From Mycobacteroides sp. CBMA 271 (GTDB taxonomy: Bacteria; Actinomycetota; Actinomycetes; Mycobacteriales; Mycobacteriaceae): a DNA stretch of 64,000 nucleotides. Positions 24,766 to 34,014 of the stretch are shown here, in pieces. Location: NCBI RefSeq assembly GCF_009729205.1, contig NZ_VTHB01000005.1, positions 124,001 through 188,000 of the forward strand, read 5' to 3'. The position numbers and the translations under genes were made by a program. Position 1 is the stretch's first letter. Every line of letters starts with the position of its first letter. Under the pieces are notes generated by a model. That model saw nothing but the letters and a program-made list of their open reading frames with translations. It was not told the origin of the DNA and ran no database searches.

Positions 24766-27480
24766 GTGACTGCGCCCGTGACCGGAACCAAACAGCCGAC
24801 CCTCCTGCTGCTCGACGGCAACTCGCTGGCATTCCGGGCGTTCTATGCGCTGCCCGCCGAGAACTTCAAGACGCAATCTGGCCTGACCACGAATGCCGTC
24901 TATGGCTTCACGTCGATGCTGATCAATCTGTTGCGCGACGAAGCACCCACCCATATCGCCGCGGCCTTCGATGTCTCGCGTAAGACCTTCCGCTCGGAGC
25001 GCTACCCCGAGTACAAGGCGACTCGATCGGCGACCCCGGACGAATTCCGGGGGCAGATCGACACCACCAAGGAAGTTCTGCAGGCCCTCGGCATCACGGT
25101 GCTTGCCGAGGAGGGTTTCGAGGCCGACGACATCATCGCCACCCTGGCCACGCAGGGGCAGGCCGAGGGCTTCAAGGTCTTCGTCGTTACCGGCGACCGT
25201 GACGCGCTACAGCTGGTCAACGAGGACGTCACCGTCTTGTACCCCCGCAAGGGAGTCAGCGAGCTCACCCGGTTCACGCCGGAGGCGGTCGTCGAGAAGT
25301 ACGGGCTGACGCCCACCCAGTACCCCGACTTCGCGGCGCTGCGCGGCGACCCGAGCGACAACCTGCCGGGCATCCCGGGGGTGGGTGAGAAGACGGCAGC
25401 GAAATGGATCCTTGAGTACGGCTCGCTGCAGGAACTCGTCGACAAGGCCGACACCGTGCGCGGCAAGGTCGGCGACTCCCTGCGGGCGAACCTGGGGTCA
25501 GTGATCCTCAACCGAGAGCTCACCGACCTGGTGCGGACGGTGCCGCTGCCATATGTGCCGGGTCAGCTGGCCTTGGCTCCTTGGGATCGCGATCAGATCC
25601 ACCGGCTCTTCGATGACCTGGAGTTTCGGGTGCTGCGCGACCGGCTGTTCGACACCCTGGAAGCCGTTGAGCCTGAGGTGGATGAGGGATTTCAACTCGT
25701 CGGGCAGGCGCTGGAACCGGGCGCAGTGTCGGATTGGCTGTCCACACACACCGTCGACGGTCGCCGTAGTGGGCTCGCGGTGGTGGGGACGTACACCCCG
25801 TACGACGGCGATGCGACTGCTGTGGCGATTGCCGCCGCGGATGGCGAGGGCGCCTACATCGACACCACGAAGGTGACCCCGGAGGACGAAACCGCGCTGG
25901 CACATTGGCTCGCCAACCCGGCCCAGCCGAAAGCCCTGCACGAGGCCAAACAGGCAATGCATGCGCTGTCAGGCCGTGGCTGGCAGCTCGACGGCGTCAC
26001 CTCCGACACCGCACTGGCCGCCTACCTGGTGCGCCCCGGGCAACGTAGCTTCGCCCTGGATGATCTATCGCTGCGCTACCTGCGACGCGAGCTGCGTGCA
26101 GAAGACGATGGGGAACAACAGCTTTCGCTACTCGACGACGAGGGAGCGGATGGGGCCAAGCAGGCTCAGGCGCAGATGCTGCGCGCCCGCGCGGTGATCG
26201 ATCTGGCCGATGCGCTCGATGTCGAGCTGGACCGCATCGAATCGGTGGCACTGCTCACCGATATGGAACTACCGGTGCTACGGGTGCTGGCGGCGCTGGA
26301 GTCCGTGGGTATCGCCGTCGACATCGATCATCTGACCTCGCTGCAGAACGAATTCGCCACCGGCATTCGCGATGCCGCAGAAGCCGCCTACGCGGTTATC
26401 GGCAAGCAGATCAACCTCGGCTCGCCCAAGCAGCTGCAGGTGGTGCTGTTCGACGAGCTCGGCATGCCCAAGACCAAGAAGACCAAGACCGGTTACACGA
26501 CGGACGCCGACGCGCTACAGACCCTGTTCGACAAGACCGGCCACCCGTTCCTGGAACATCTGCTCACTCATCGCGATGTCACCCGACTCAAGGTGACGGT
26601 CGACGGATTACTGAAATCCGTTGCCGCGGATGGACGTATTCACACCACCTTCAACCAGACGATCGCGGCGACGGGACGACTGTCGTCCACCGAACCGAAC
26701 CTGCAGAACATCCCGGTGCGCACGGAGGCCGGTCGCGAGATCCGGGACGGCTTTGTGGTCGGCTCACGCGGTTCGGATGCTTACGCCGAGCTGATGACGG
26801 TCGACTACAGCCAGATCGAGATGCGCATCATGGCGCACCTGTCGGCAGACGAGGGCCTCATCGAGGCGTTCAACACCGGCGAGGATCTGCACTCGTTCGT
26901 GGCTGCCCGCGCATTCGGGGTGCCCATCGACGAGGTCACCGGCGAACTGCGGCGCCGGGTCAAGGCGATGTCGTACGGCCTTGCCTACGGGCTGTCGGCC
27001 TACGGTCTGGCCACCCAGCTCAAGATCTCCAATGACGAGGCCAAAGAGCAGATGGAGCAGTACTTCTCGCGGTTCGGCGGTGTCCGCGACTACCTCCACG
27101 CCGTGGTGGATCAGGCCCGTAAGGACGGGTACACCTCCACGGTGCTCGGGAGGCGGCGTTACCTGCCCGACCTGGACAGTGGCGATCGGCTGCGGCGCGA
27201 GGCCGCCGAACGCGCGGCCCTCAATGCGCCTATCCAGGGCAGCGCCGCCGACATCATCAAGGTCGCGATGATCACTACCGACAAGGCGCTGCGCGACAAG
27301 GGCTTACAGTCGCGCATGCTTCTTCAGGTGCACGACGAGCTTCTCTTCGAAGTTGCCGAGGGGGAGCGGGACACCCTCGAGGCGTTGGTACGCGAAACCA
27401 TGGGCTCGGCCTATCCGCTCGATGTGCCGCTTGAGGTTTCGGTGGGATACGGGCGCAGCTGGGATGCTGCGGCGCACTAA
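24766..27480 (+). CDS. polA: DNA polymerase I
   Basis: A 904-residue family A polymerase. Residues 8-300 form the 5'-3' exonuclease/flap domain: LLLDGNSLAFRAFYAL, EADDIIATLA, VTGDRDALQLV and the GIPGVGEKTA helix-hairpin-helix. Residues about 320-500 are a degenerate 3'-5' exonuclease-like domain without its acidic triad, as in other mycobacterial PolA. The polymerase domain has motif A DYSQIEMR (catalytic D680), motif B with YGLAYGLS near 737, and motif C VHDELLFEV (D857). It fills repair gaps and removes RNA primers. The start is GTG 24766. Confidence 0.97.
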   Translation: MTAPVTGTKQPTLLLLDGNSLAFRAFYALPAENFKTQSGLTTNAVYGFTSMLINLLRDEAPTHIAAAFDVSRKTFRSERYPEYKATRSATPDEFRGQIDTTKEVLQALGITVLAEEGFEADDIIATLATQGQAEGFKVFVVTGDRDALQLVNEDVTVLYPRKGVSELTRFTPEAVVEKYGLTPTQYPDFAALRGDPSDNLPGIPGVGEKTAAKWILEYGSLQELVDKADTVRGKVGDSLRANLGSVILNRELTDLVRTVPLPYVPGQLALAPWDRDQIHRLFDDLEFRVLRDRLFDTLEAVEPEVDEGFQLVGQALEPGAVSDWLSTHTVDGRRSGLAVVGTYTPYDGDATAVAIAAADGEGAYIDTTKVTPEDETALAHWLANPAQPKALHEAKQAMHALSGRGWQLDGVTSDTALAAYLVRPGQRSFALDDLSLRYLRRELRAEDDGEQQLSLLDDEGADGAKQAQAQMLRARAVIDLADALDVELDRIESVALLTDMELPVLRVLAALESVGIAVDIDHLTSLQNEFATGIRDAAEAAYAVIGKQINLGSPKQLQVVLFDELGMPKTKKTKTGYTTDADALQTLFDKTGHPFLEHLLTHRDVTRLKVTVDGLLKSVAADGRIHTTFNQTIAATGRLSSTEPNLQNIPVRTEAGREIRDGFVVGSRGSDAYAELMTVDYSQIEMRIMAHLSADEGLIEAFNTGEDLHSFVAARAFGVPIDEVTGELRRRVKAMSYGLAYGLSAYGLATQLKISNDEAKEQMEQYFSRFGGVRDYLHAVVDQARKDGYTSTVLGRRRYLPDLDSGDRLRREAAERAALNAPIQGSAADIIKVAMITTDKALRDKGLQSRMLLQVHDELLFEVAEGERDTLEALVRETMGSAYPLDVPLEVSVGYGRSWDAAAH

Positions 27481-27490
27481 TGCACTGCGA

Positions 27491-28702
27491 CTAGTGCACG
27501 TCGGGGGTGCGCACGTGTTCGGGCCGGAGCCCGCGCCCGGCGAAGAGCGGCGGTATGAACTTCAACGGGCCCCAACCGATGAATCCGGGAACGTTCATCG
27601 GAGACAGGTCACCGCTTTTCATCATCGGATCCACGACGTTGTCTTGGATGAACACCTGGATGGATTGGGCGACCCTGGCTGGAAACTCGCGCCGTTTCTG
27701 CACCTGCGCCAGGTGCGCAGTGGTGACACACCCTTCGCGTAGCGGCGCCACTAGGACGTTGGCTGCCGCCACGGCATCCGCGACGGCGTAGTTGATTCCG
27801 ATCCCACCAATTGGCGACATGGCATGAGCGGCGTCGCCGATGCAGAGCAGGCCGGGGCGCCACCAGGTCTTGAGCCGGTCGACCCGCACGTCGAGCAAGC
27901 TGGTGTCATCCCAGGACTTTAGGTCGTCGAAATGGTCGGCCAGCTGCGGCCGGACCTTGACGATCTTGTCCTTGAATTCGTCCAGAGATCCAGAGCGCGG
28001 GTTGGCGCCCTTAGGCATCAGGTAAGCGACCTGCCAGTAATCGCCGCGGTAGATCATGGCCATGAAGAGTCCCTTGCGGACCACCGCGAACAGCTCTTGC
28101 GGATCGCCCGGTCGCCAATTGAGTCGGAACCACAACACATCTATTGGCGAGCTTTCGGCGGCCAGGTCCAGACCTGAGGCGGCCCGGACCGCGGACTTAC
28201 GCCCGTCGGCAGCCACCACCAGCTCGGCCCGCACCTCCAATTCGGGGGTCCGTACTCCCACAACGCGGTCTCCGTCGACGATGAGTTCGGTGACCTCTGC
28301 ATTGCGAATCAAGGTGAATTCGGGATATTTCTCTGCCTTGTCGGCCAGGAAATCCAGGAAGTCCCACTGCGGTATCAGCGCGATATAAGGCTGCGGGAAG
28401 CCGAGCCATTTCAGGACGCGAAAGTCGCCGACCGTCCGTACCGCCAGCGACCCATCGGCATCGAACGCGACGTGGTCGATCTTGGTGTGCGGCAGCTGAA
28501 GAAACTCGTCGATGTATCCGAGCTCATCCATGATCCGCAGGGTGGTGGGATGCACGGTGTCCCCGCGGAAGTCGCGCAGGAAGTCGCCGTGCTTCTCCAG
28601 CACGACGACCTTGACCCCGGCCCGAGCCAGCAGCAGTGCGTGCATCAACCCGGCCGGGCCGCCCCCGGCGACACAGACCTGAGTCTGCAGAACTTGCGTC
28701 AT
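27491..28702 (-). CDS. FAD-dependent monooxygenase (PHBH-like)
   Basis: A 403-residue flavoprotein. VAGGGPAGLMHALLLARAG (11-29) is the GxGxxG dinucleotide site, VVAADGRKSAVR the DG fingerprint, and LLCIGDAAHAMSPIGGIGINYAVADA the GD motif that binds FAD ribityl phosphate. The fold is class A aromatic hydroxylase (para-hydroxybenzoate hydroxylase type); such enzymes hydroxylate phenols or modify antibiotics, and the substrate is unknown. TAGCGT ends six bases before ATG 28702. Confidence 0.85.
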   Translation of the reverse strand: MTQVLQTQVCVAGGGPAGLMHALLLARAGVKVVVLEKHGDFLRDFRGDTVHPTTLRIMDELGYIDEFLQLPHTKIDHVAFDADGSLAVRTVGDFRVLKWLGFPQPYIALIPQWDFLDFLADKAEKYPEFTLIRNAEVTELIVDGDRVVGVRTPELEVRAELVVAADGRKSAVRAASGLDLAAESSPIDVLWFRLNWRPGDPQELFAVVRKGLFMAMIYRGDYWQVAYLMPKGANPRSGSLDEFKDKIVKVRPQLADHFDDLKSWDDTSLLDVRVDRLKTWWRPGLLCIGDAAHAMSPIGGIGINYAVADAVAAANVLVAPLREGCVTTAHLAQVQKRREFPARVAQSIQVFIQDNVVDPMMKSGDLSPMNVPGFIGWGPLKFIPPLFAGRGLRPEHVRTPDVH

Positions 28703-28714
28703 ACCCGGACGCTA
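28703..28714 (-). promoter_or_regulatory. Leaderless-type -10 (TAGCGT) for the FAD monooxygenase gene
   Basis: TAGCGT at 28714-28709, six bases, then ATG 28702. It overlaps the last bases of the upstream HNH gene. Confidence 0.5.
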
Positions 28715-29986
28715 CGCCCGAACCAGTTGTGGTGGGGGTATCCATTGGGTGGTGCCGTCTGGTTGTTTTCGGGTTTTCCAGCCGTGGTTGAGGAGGCGGT
28801 GGTGGGCGGGGCAGGCGAAGGTGAGTCGGTCGATGTCGGTGGTACCGCCGTGTGCCCATTCGTTGATGTGGTGGACTTCGCAGAGGTATCCGGGGGTGGT
28901 GCAGCCGGGGTGGGTGCAGCCGCGGTCCTTGGCGTGCAACACGATCCGCTGATCGGGGCTGGCGATCCTCTTGGTGCGGCCCAAATACAACGGGCGGCCG
29001 TTGTCGGTGAAGATGCTCAGGTAGTGGTGGGCATGGCTCGCCATGCGGATGAGGTCGCGCATGGGTAGTCGGGTGCCGCCGCCGGTGATCGCAACACCCG
29101 CGGCCTGCTCCAACTCGTGCAGGGTGGTGGTGACCACGACGGTGACGGGTAATCCGTGATGAGAACCCAATTCGCCTGACATCACGCTCGAGCGCAGGCA
29201 TGCGCGGAATGCGTCGTGGTTGCGCTGGGCGCTGGTGCGGGTGTCGCGTTCGGCGGCCTCGGGTGCGGGTTCCCCGTCCACGGTGGGTGTTTGGTCGTTG
29301 GGGTTGCACATGCCCGGGGCAGCGAGCTTGGAGAAGACGGCATCCAGATAGGCGCGGGTTTCCGGATCCAACAAACCCGAGATCGGTGACATGCCGTCAA
29401 AGCCCTGCTGCCCGATCGTCAACCCCCGACGACGGGCCCGGTCCACATCGGAGAACTCCCCGTCGGGGTTCAACAAGGCCATCATGCGGTCGGCGCCGGT
29501 GCGCAGTTGTTCGGGCCGAAACCGCACCGCCATGTCCGCCAACTGCTCTTCGGCGCGTTCGCGGGTGGGCGCATCGACCACTACCGGGAGTCGGTCAAAG
29601 AATTGGCGCACCACCCGCACGTGTTCCTCGCCGACCTCGCCACGCCGAAAGGCGGCAGCCACATTCGGCAACTGCGGTGCCAACATCTCACCGGTTAACG
29701 CGCGCCGCGGCGCCAACTGTTCGGCATCGGCGATCCTGCGCCGGGCGGCACCCTTACTGATATGCAGGCGCTGTGACAACACATCCTGGAAGGACGTCCC
29801 ACCCAACTCCACCGGAGAGGCCTGCGTTGTCACTGTCGGGATTAACCCCAGCCCGCTGGCCGACAGACGTCGCTGCACCACCTCCAACCGGGCCAGAACC
29901 GTCAACGCCTGCGCGGCGGTGAGCTCGACGAACATGTCGGACCCGAAGGCGTCGGCCGCCTCCTCCAACAATCCAATCGAACGCAT
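28712..29986 (-). CDS. DUF222/HNH endonuclease-like protein (13E12 repeat family)
   Basis: A 424-residue protein. The N-terminal DUF222 region (about 20-330) contains RLHISKGAARRRIADAE and the GLLDPETRAYLDAVFSKL segment. The C-terminal HNH nuclease motif reads HAKDRGCTHPGC...CEVHHINEWAHGG...NLTFACPAHHRLLNHG-like, with two cysteine pairs and the HH pair for metal and catalysis. This family exists in many near-identical copies in mycobacteria (13E12 repeats) and may be mobile or recombination-associated. The start ATG 29986 has TAGTGT six bases upstream. Confidence 0.88.
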   Translation of the reverse strand: MRSIGLLEEAADAFGSDMFVELTAAQALTVLARLEVVQRRLSASGLGLIPTVTTQASPVELGGTSFQDVLSQRLHISKGAARRRIADAEQLAPRRALTGEMLAPQLPNVAAAFRRGEVGEEHVRVVRQFFDRLPVVVDAPTRERAEEQLADMAVRFRPEQLRTGADRMMALLNPDGEFSDVDRARRRGLTIGQQGFDGMSPISGLLDPETRAYLDAVFSKLAAPGMCNPNDQTPTVDGEPAPEAAERDTRTSAQRNHDAFRACLRSSVMSGELGSHHGLPVTVVVTTTLHELEQAAGVAITGGGTRLPMRDLIRMASHAHHYLSIFTDNGRPLYLGRTKRIASPDQRIVLHAKDRGCTHPGCTTPGYLCEVHHINEWAHGGTTDIDRLTFACPAHHRLLNHGWKTRKQPDGTTQWIPPPQLVRA

Positions 29987-29998
29987 GTGCTAACACTA
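29987..29998 (-). promoter_or_regulatory. Leaderless-type -10 (TAGTGT) for the HNH gene
   Basis: TAGTGT at 29998-29993, six bases, then ATG 29986. Confidence 0.5.
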
Positions 29999-30106
29999 GC
30001 GACACCCACCGACAAGAAGCGTTGCGATGTGACGCCAGAAACCAAAGTGGCACAAGTGATTTAGGATAGCCGCACGGTCGCCCCGAGCTCAATGGGTCGA
30101 TCTACC

Positions 30107-30601
30107 TCAGCTGACAGCATTGGCCAGTCTGTCCAGGGTTTCTCGCATGGCGCGACGGTTCACGGTCGGGAATCGCGCCAGTTCGAGCAGCCATGGCGCG
30201 ATATTCGTTGAGTAATCGAAGGTTTCCCGCACCAGGGTGCGTTCGTCCGTCAGCGGCTCAAGCTCGTAGCGCCAGATGTGCCGACCGAAGTTTCGCCAGG
30301 AGATCAGACGTCCTTCGTTGAATTCCTTGACGACATTGGTCAGTCGACCGCGATGCGTGAGCGCAACCAGCACCTGGACTACGGAGGCGGGGGACAGGTC
30401 GGGCAGCCGAGTGCGCATGCCCATGGTGAACTTCGCGCCGAGGTAGAGGCGGCCGGGGGCGTCGATCAGCGGGTCCCGGAGGGCGCCGGTGCCATCAATG
30501 GCCGTGTGGCTCGCCGGGTCGGCGAGCACGTCGAAGATGTGTTGCGCGTTGGCGTCGATGACTCGCTCAACGATTACTTGGCGATCCATGTTCTGCGTCA
30601 T
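30107..30601 (-). CDS. SRPBCC/polyketide cyclase-like protein
   Basis: A 164-residue START/SRPBCC-fold protein: VIVERVIDANAQHIFDVLAD at the start (first strand and helix), a central VVKEFNEGRLISWRNFGRHIWRYEL, and a long C-terminal helix. Such proteins bind hydrophobic ligands. ATG 30601 follows TACGGT by seven bases (30614-30609). It is transcribed divergently from a MarR regulator, which probably controls it. Confidence 0.75.
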   Translation of the reverse strand: MTQNMDRQVIVERVIDANAQHIFDVLADPASHTAIDGTGALRDPLIDAPGRLYLGAKFTMGMRTRLPDLSPASVVQVLVALTHRGRLTNVVKEFNEGRLISWRNFGRHIWRYELEPLTDERTLVRETFDYSTNIAPWLLELARFPTVNRRAMRETLDRLANAVS

Positions 30602-30668
30602 GACATTAACCGTATGCATGCACCTATGATTTATCAAGGCTTATGGTTTCGGGCAGTAGATTATGGTG
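30602..30668. promoter_or_regulatory. Divergent SRPBCC/MarR control region
   Basis: The minus-strand -10 TACGGT (30614-30609) serves the SRPBCC gene. TAGATT at 30657-30662 is a plus-strand -10 candidate for the MarR gene. A TGCATGCA palindrome (30615-30622) abuts the minus-strand -10 and could be part of a MarR operator. Confidence 0.4.
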
Positions 30669-31130
30669 TTGTCCGTGGCCCAACAGACACCCGATAGCAG
30701 GCCCGACCTGGCCGCACTCATGTTTCCACTCAGTCGGTCCTTGACCCGTGCGGAGTTGCCACTCCTAGAAGCGCACGGCGTCACCATGTGGGCCTACGTC
30801 GTGCTGACCGCGCTGCGGGACGATGAGGCGAGCAGTCAAGCCAGTCTGGCCGATGCCATCGGCGCCGACCGTACGCGCATCATCGCCGTGCTCGACGATC
30901 TGCAGCAGCGAAAGCTGATCAACCGTCAGCCCGACCCGAGCGACCGGCGAAGCAACCTGCTGTCACTGACCCTCGCCGGCCGAAAAACCGTCACGGCAGC
31001 GCAGAAAGCGATTCAGGACAACGAGAATCGGATACTGGCAGGAGTGCCCTCGACAGACCGTGACGCGTTCCTTCGCGTACTGAAATATCTTGCCGAGCTA
31101 GACGATTCGGAGATCTCCCCGACGAGCTAG
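30663..31130 (+). CDS. MarR family transcriptional regulator
   Basis: A 155-residue winged-helix protein. The recognition region QASLADAIGADRTRIIAVLDDLQQRKLINRQPDPSDRRSNLLSLT (about 57-101) has the DRR wing signature of MarR proteins. It probably represses the divergent SRPBCC gene and itself on binding a phenolic or drug ligand. The start is uncertain: ATG 30663 overlaps the apparent promoter, and GTG 30675 is possible. Its stop overlaps the convergent monooxygenase stop (CTAG). Confidence 0.88.
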   Translation: MVLSVAQQTPDSRPDLAALMFPLSRSLTRAELPLLEAHGVTMWAYVVLTALRDDEASSQASLADAIGADRTRIIAVLDDLQQRKLINRQPDPSDRRSNLLSLTLAGRKTVTAAQKAIQDNENRILAGVPSTDRDAFLRVLKYLAELDDSEISPTS

Positions 31131-32608
31131 GCCGCAGAGGACGCGACCTTCGACGTGGTCGAGCCGAAACGCATATTCTCGTCCATCCGATCGCGGTGAA
31201 ACGCAATGAAATCGAGCACGTAGTTGTGCCGAATCGCCCAGGGGCCCTTGATTCCCGACCGCGGCATGTGGTCGTCGCCTCGACTCACGTACCCGGAAGA
31301 CAGATTGAAGAATGGTCGCGCCTCGAGCTCCTCGCCGTGTCGGTCCGGGCTGGCGTGGGTGTATCCGTGCTGCTCCATGTATTCGAGAAGTCGGACGACA
31401 GACCGCGCGCTCAGGTCCGCGCGCAGCGTCCAGGAAGCGTTGGTGTAGCCGACGCTCCACGCGGCGTTCGGAACTCCCTCGATCAGATACCCCTTGTAAA
31501 TGAACCGATTCGGGGAATCGACGGGGGTGCCGTCGATGCTCAGCGCGACCCCGCCGAAAATCTGGAGGTTGAGGCCGGTCGCGGTGATGATCACGTCGGC
31601 ACGCAGTTCCTCGCCGGAACCAAGCCGGATGCCCGACGGCGTAAAGGAGTCGATGGTGTCGGTGACCATCCGGACGCCACCGGCGTTGATGGACTCGAAC
31701 AGATCGCCGTCGGTGTCTGCGCACACACGCTGGTCCCACGGGTTGTACCGCGGCTTGAAATGAACGTCCACCGGATAGTCGGCGGGCAGCAGCTGGGAGA
31801 TCCGGCGCCTGATGAACCACTTGGCGAACCCGGGCGCCCGACGGCACACGTGGTACATGATCCAGCTGAAACCGCCTAGCCAGACGCGGGCGAAATGCTG
31901 AACAACTCTGGGGGGAAGGATTTTTCGCATGAAGCCCACGACGGGGTCGGCGCGAGTGATGGGGTACACGTAACTCGGAGAACGCTGCAGCATGCTCACC
32001 TTCGCGCCCGCCCGAGCCAGCGACGGCACCAGCGTGACGGCTGTCGCGCCGCTGCCGATGACCGTGACCTCCTTCCCGGCACAGTCCAGATCCTCCGGCC
32101 AATGCTGCGGATGAATCAGCCGGCCGGTGAAGTCGGCCAGACCAGGGAACTCCGGGGTGTAACCGTCGTCGTAGTTGTAGTAGCCGGTGCACAGGTACAG
32201 AAACCTGGCCCGATATGTCGCCGGTCCCGCCGGCGTCTCCACCCGGACCGACCACGTATCGGTATCAGTACCGAAATCGGCGCCGATCACCTTGGTGGAG
32301 AAGGTGATCTGCTCGTCGATGCCGTAGTCGCGGGCAGCGTGCTCGAGGTAGTCACGGATGTCGGAGCCGTCGGCGATGGTGTTGCGTTCATGCCAGGGGT
32401 GATATCCGAAGCTGAGTGTGTAGATATCGCTATCGGAGCGAATTCCCGGGTACCGGAACAGATCCCAAGTCCCGCCGATGCGCTCTCGGCGTTCGACGAT
32501 GTGGAAGCTGCGACCCGCCGCGCTCAGCCGGACGGCGGCATTGATACCGGATATCCCGGCACCCACTATCAGGACGTCTAGCAAGGTGTTTTCCGCAGTA
32601 TCGGACAT
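31127..32608 (-). CDS. Flavin-containing Baeyer-Villiger monooxygenase (EthA-like)
   Basis: A 493-residue enzyme very similar in pattern to M. tuberculosis EthA. It has a GAGISGINAA FAD site, the GTWDLFRYPGIRSDSD block, the Baeyer-Villiger fingerprint FTGRLIHPQHW (FxGxxxHxxxW), a GSGATAV NADPH site, and CTGYYNYDDGYTP. EthA oxidises ketones and activates thioamide drugs such as ethionamide. This may be the orthologue or a paralogue. AGGAGGA lies four bases before ATG 32608. The EthR-type neighbour found in M. tuberculosis is not present; the nearest regulator is the convergent MarR. Confidence 0.87.
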   Translation of the reverse strand: MSDTAENTLLDVLIVGAGISGINAAVRLSAAGRSFHIVERRERIGGTWDLFRYPGIRSDSDIYTLSFGYHPWHERNTIADGSDIRDYLEHAARDYGIDEQITFSTKVIGADFGTDTDTWSVRVETPAGPATYRARFLYLCTGYYNYDDGYTPEFPGLADFTGRLIHPQHWPEDLDCAGKEVTVIGSGATAVTLVPSLARAGAKVSMLQRSPSYVYPITRADPVVGFMRKILPPRVVQHFARVWLGGFSWIMYHVCRRAPGFAKWFIRRRISQLLPADYPVDVHFKPRYNPWDQRVCADTDGDLFESINAGGVRMVTDTIDSFTPSGIRLGSGEELRADVIITATGLNLQIFGGVALSIDGTPVDSPNRFIYKGYLIEGVPNAAWSVGYTNASWTLRADLSARSVVRLLEYMEQHGYTHASPDRHGEELEARPFFNLSSGYVSRGDDHMPRSGIKGPWAIRHNYVLDFIAFHRDRMDENMRFGSTTSKVASSAA

Positions 32609-32641
32609 GGTCCTCCTGATCGCCGTTGACCAGTGATCACG

Positions 32642-33802
32642 CTACCCCGTGAAAGGTGTGCGGTATCCGGAGAGTGCTTGCAAGACCGGCGCGGCGGCCC
32701 GGGCAGCCATGACCCCGTACGCCTCCTCGGTCTGCATCTCGACATCGCGGGGGTCGCGGGAGCCCTGCTCGATGCGATCGCGAACGAAGGCCAGCTCGAC
32801 GACCTGCGCCGCGAAGTTTTTCACCGCGGCACCGCTCGGGGCCCCGCCGACACGTTTCGCTTCGGCGATGGCGTGCTTACGCGCCTTGATCGAGCCGAGC
32901 CAGCCGGCCTCGGAGGGGGTGACGAGCCCGGCCGCCACCATGCCGGGCAGCTTCTCGGCGACGACGCGCTGCTCCTTGCGTCGGCTGCGCACGCCGACCA
33001 CGATCATCAGCACGAAGATCGGCACCATCCACAGCAGGTACACGCCGATATAGGCCTCGGGCCCAAAGAAGGCCGATCCGTTCCAGAGTCCGTGCATGAG
33101 CACCGCAGCAAGGTAGCCGACCAGGATGCACAGGAATTTGGCGATGCCACTGCGTTGCCGCAATGCGAAGTAGACACCGATACCCGTCATGGTGGTGAAC
33201 AGCGGATGAGCGAACGGTCCGAAGACCAGCCGGACCACGGCGATCAACATCGAGCCGCCGGCCGTTTCGCTCGAGGAGATGTAGACGATGTCCTCCAGCC
33301 ACGCGAATCCCGCCGCCGTAATACCCGCGTACACCAGGCAGTCGGTGAGTGAATTGAGCTCCCGGCGACGACGGCCGGTCAGCATGAACAACAGGAATGC
33401 GCCCTTGGCGGCCTCCTCAATGAAGGGCGCGTTGATCGCGAGTGATCTAAAAGTGGGACTTCCATCGGGAGTGGCGGCACCACCAAGAACGGTTTCGAGG
33501 ACCACCGACACCACCACCGCCAGCGAGGCACCCCAGATGAAGGCAAGCACGAGTAACCGCGACGGCTCCGGTTCCCAACGGTCCAGCCACAGGTAGACGA
33601 GTACGACGAACCCGATCGCGATGCTTGACAGCACCAAGCCGATGGTTGCCCCGGCCGGGTTGGACGCGAGGATCAGGATCAGGATCAACCCCGTCACCAG
33701 GGCGAGCAGGATGATGACAGCTATCGGCGCCCCCACCTTCCTGATCCGCTGGGGGAATCCGGGCTGGGGCGGCATCGGCGGCGGCGCGGGTGCGTAGGAC
33801 AC
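32642..33802 (-). CDS. PrsW family intramembrane protease
   Basis: A 386-residue polytopic protein with a Pro-rich cytoplasmic N-terminus and about eight helices. PrsW motifs are all present: EEAAK (129-133), FAWLED (166-171), a histidine in GPFAHPLF (H199) and MHGLWN (236-241). PrsW-type enzymes cut membrane-bound anti-sigma factors or related targets. A basic C-terminal tail of about 120 residues extends into the cytoplasm. The start GTG 33802 is chosen over GTG 33805 because TACTCT ends six bases upstream of it. Confidence 0.85.
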   Translation of the reverse strand: MSYAPAPPPMPPQPGFPQRIRKVGAPIAVIILLALVTGLILILILASNPAGATIGLVLSSIAIGFVVLVYLWLDRWEPEPSRLLVLAFIWGASLAVVVSVVLETVLGGAATPDGSPTFRSLAINAPFIEEAAKGAFLLFMLTGRRRRELNSLTDCLVYAGITAAGFAWLEDIVYISSSETAGGSMLIAVVRLVFGPFAHPLFTTMTGIGVYFALRQRSGIAKFLCILVGYLAAVLMHGLWNGSAFFGPEAYIGVYLLWMVPIFVLMIVVGVRSRRKEQRVVAEKLPGMVAAGLVTPSEAGWLGSIKARKHAIAEAKRVGGAPSGAAVKNFAAQVVELAFVRDRIEQGSRDPRDVEMQTEEAYGVMAARAAAPVLQALSGYRTPFTG

Positions 33803-33814
33803 CACCGAAGAGTA
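33803..33814 (-). promoter_or_regulatory. Leaderless-type -10 (TACTCT) for prsW-like gene
   Basis: TACTCT at 33814-33809, six bases, then GTG 33802. Confidence 0.5.
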
Positions 33815-33853
33815 GCGGCGAGCACTCGGTCATGAGCGGTAACCACCTGGAGA

Positions 33854-33907
33854 CTCGACCAGTCGAGGCGACCGGGTTTGTGCTGGTGGAGGCCCGTCGA
33901 GTAAGGT
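33854..33907 (+). promoter_or_regulatory. rpsA promoter
   Basis: TTGTGC (33878-33883) and TAAGGT (33902-33907), 18 bases apart, form a good housekeeping promoter. The predicted start near 33914 gives a leader of about 100 bases before rpsA. A CTCGAC-CA-GTCGAG dyad (33854-33867) lies just upstream of the -35 box. Confidence 0.55.
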
Positions 33908-34014
33908 AAAGCGCATCTCTGCCACACGCGCGGGGGTACCAAGCACGTCCGCAGCTGAAGCTAGCTGTGCCAGCACTGTCCCTACTACACCACTTGTCCG
34001 GAGCAACCCCACAC

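Noticed and set aside
24766-27480. Loss of proofreading residues in PolA as a mutation
   Set aside because: A degenerate 3'-5' exonuclease domain is normal in mycobacterial PolA.
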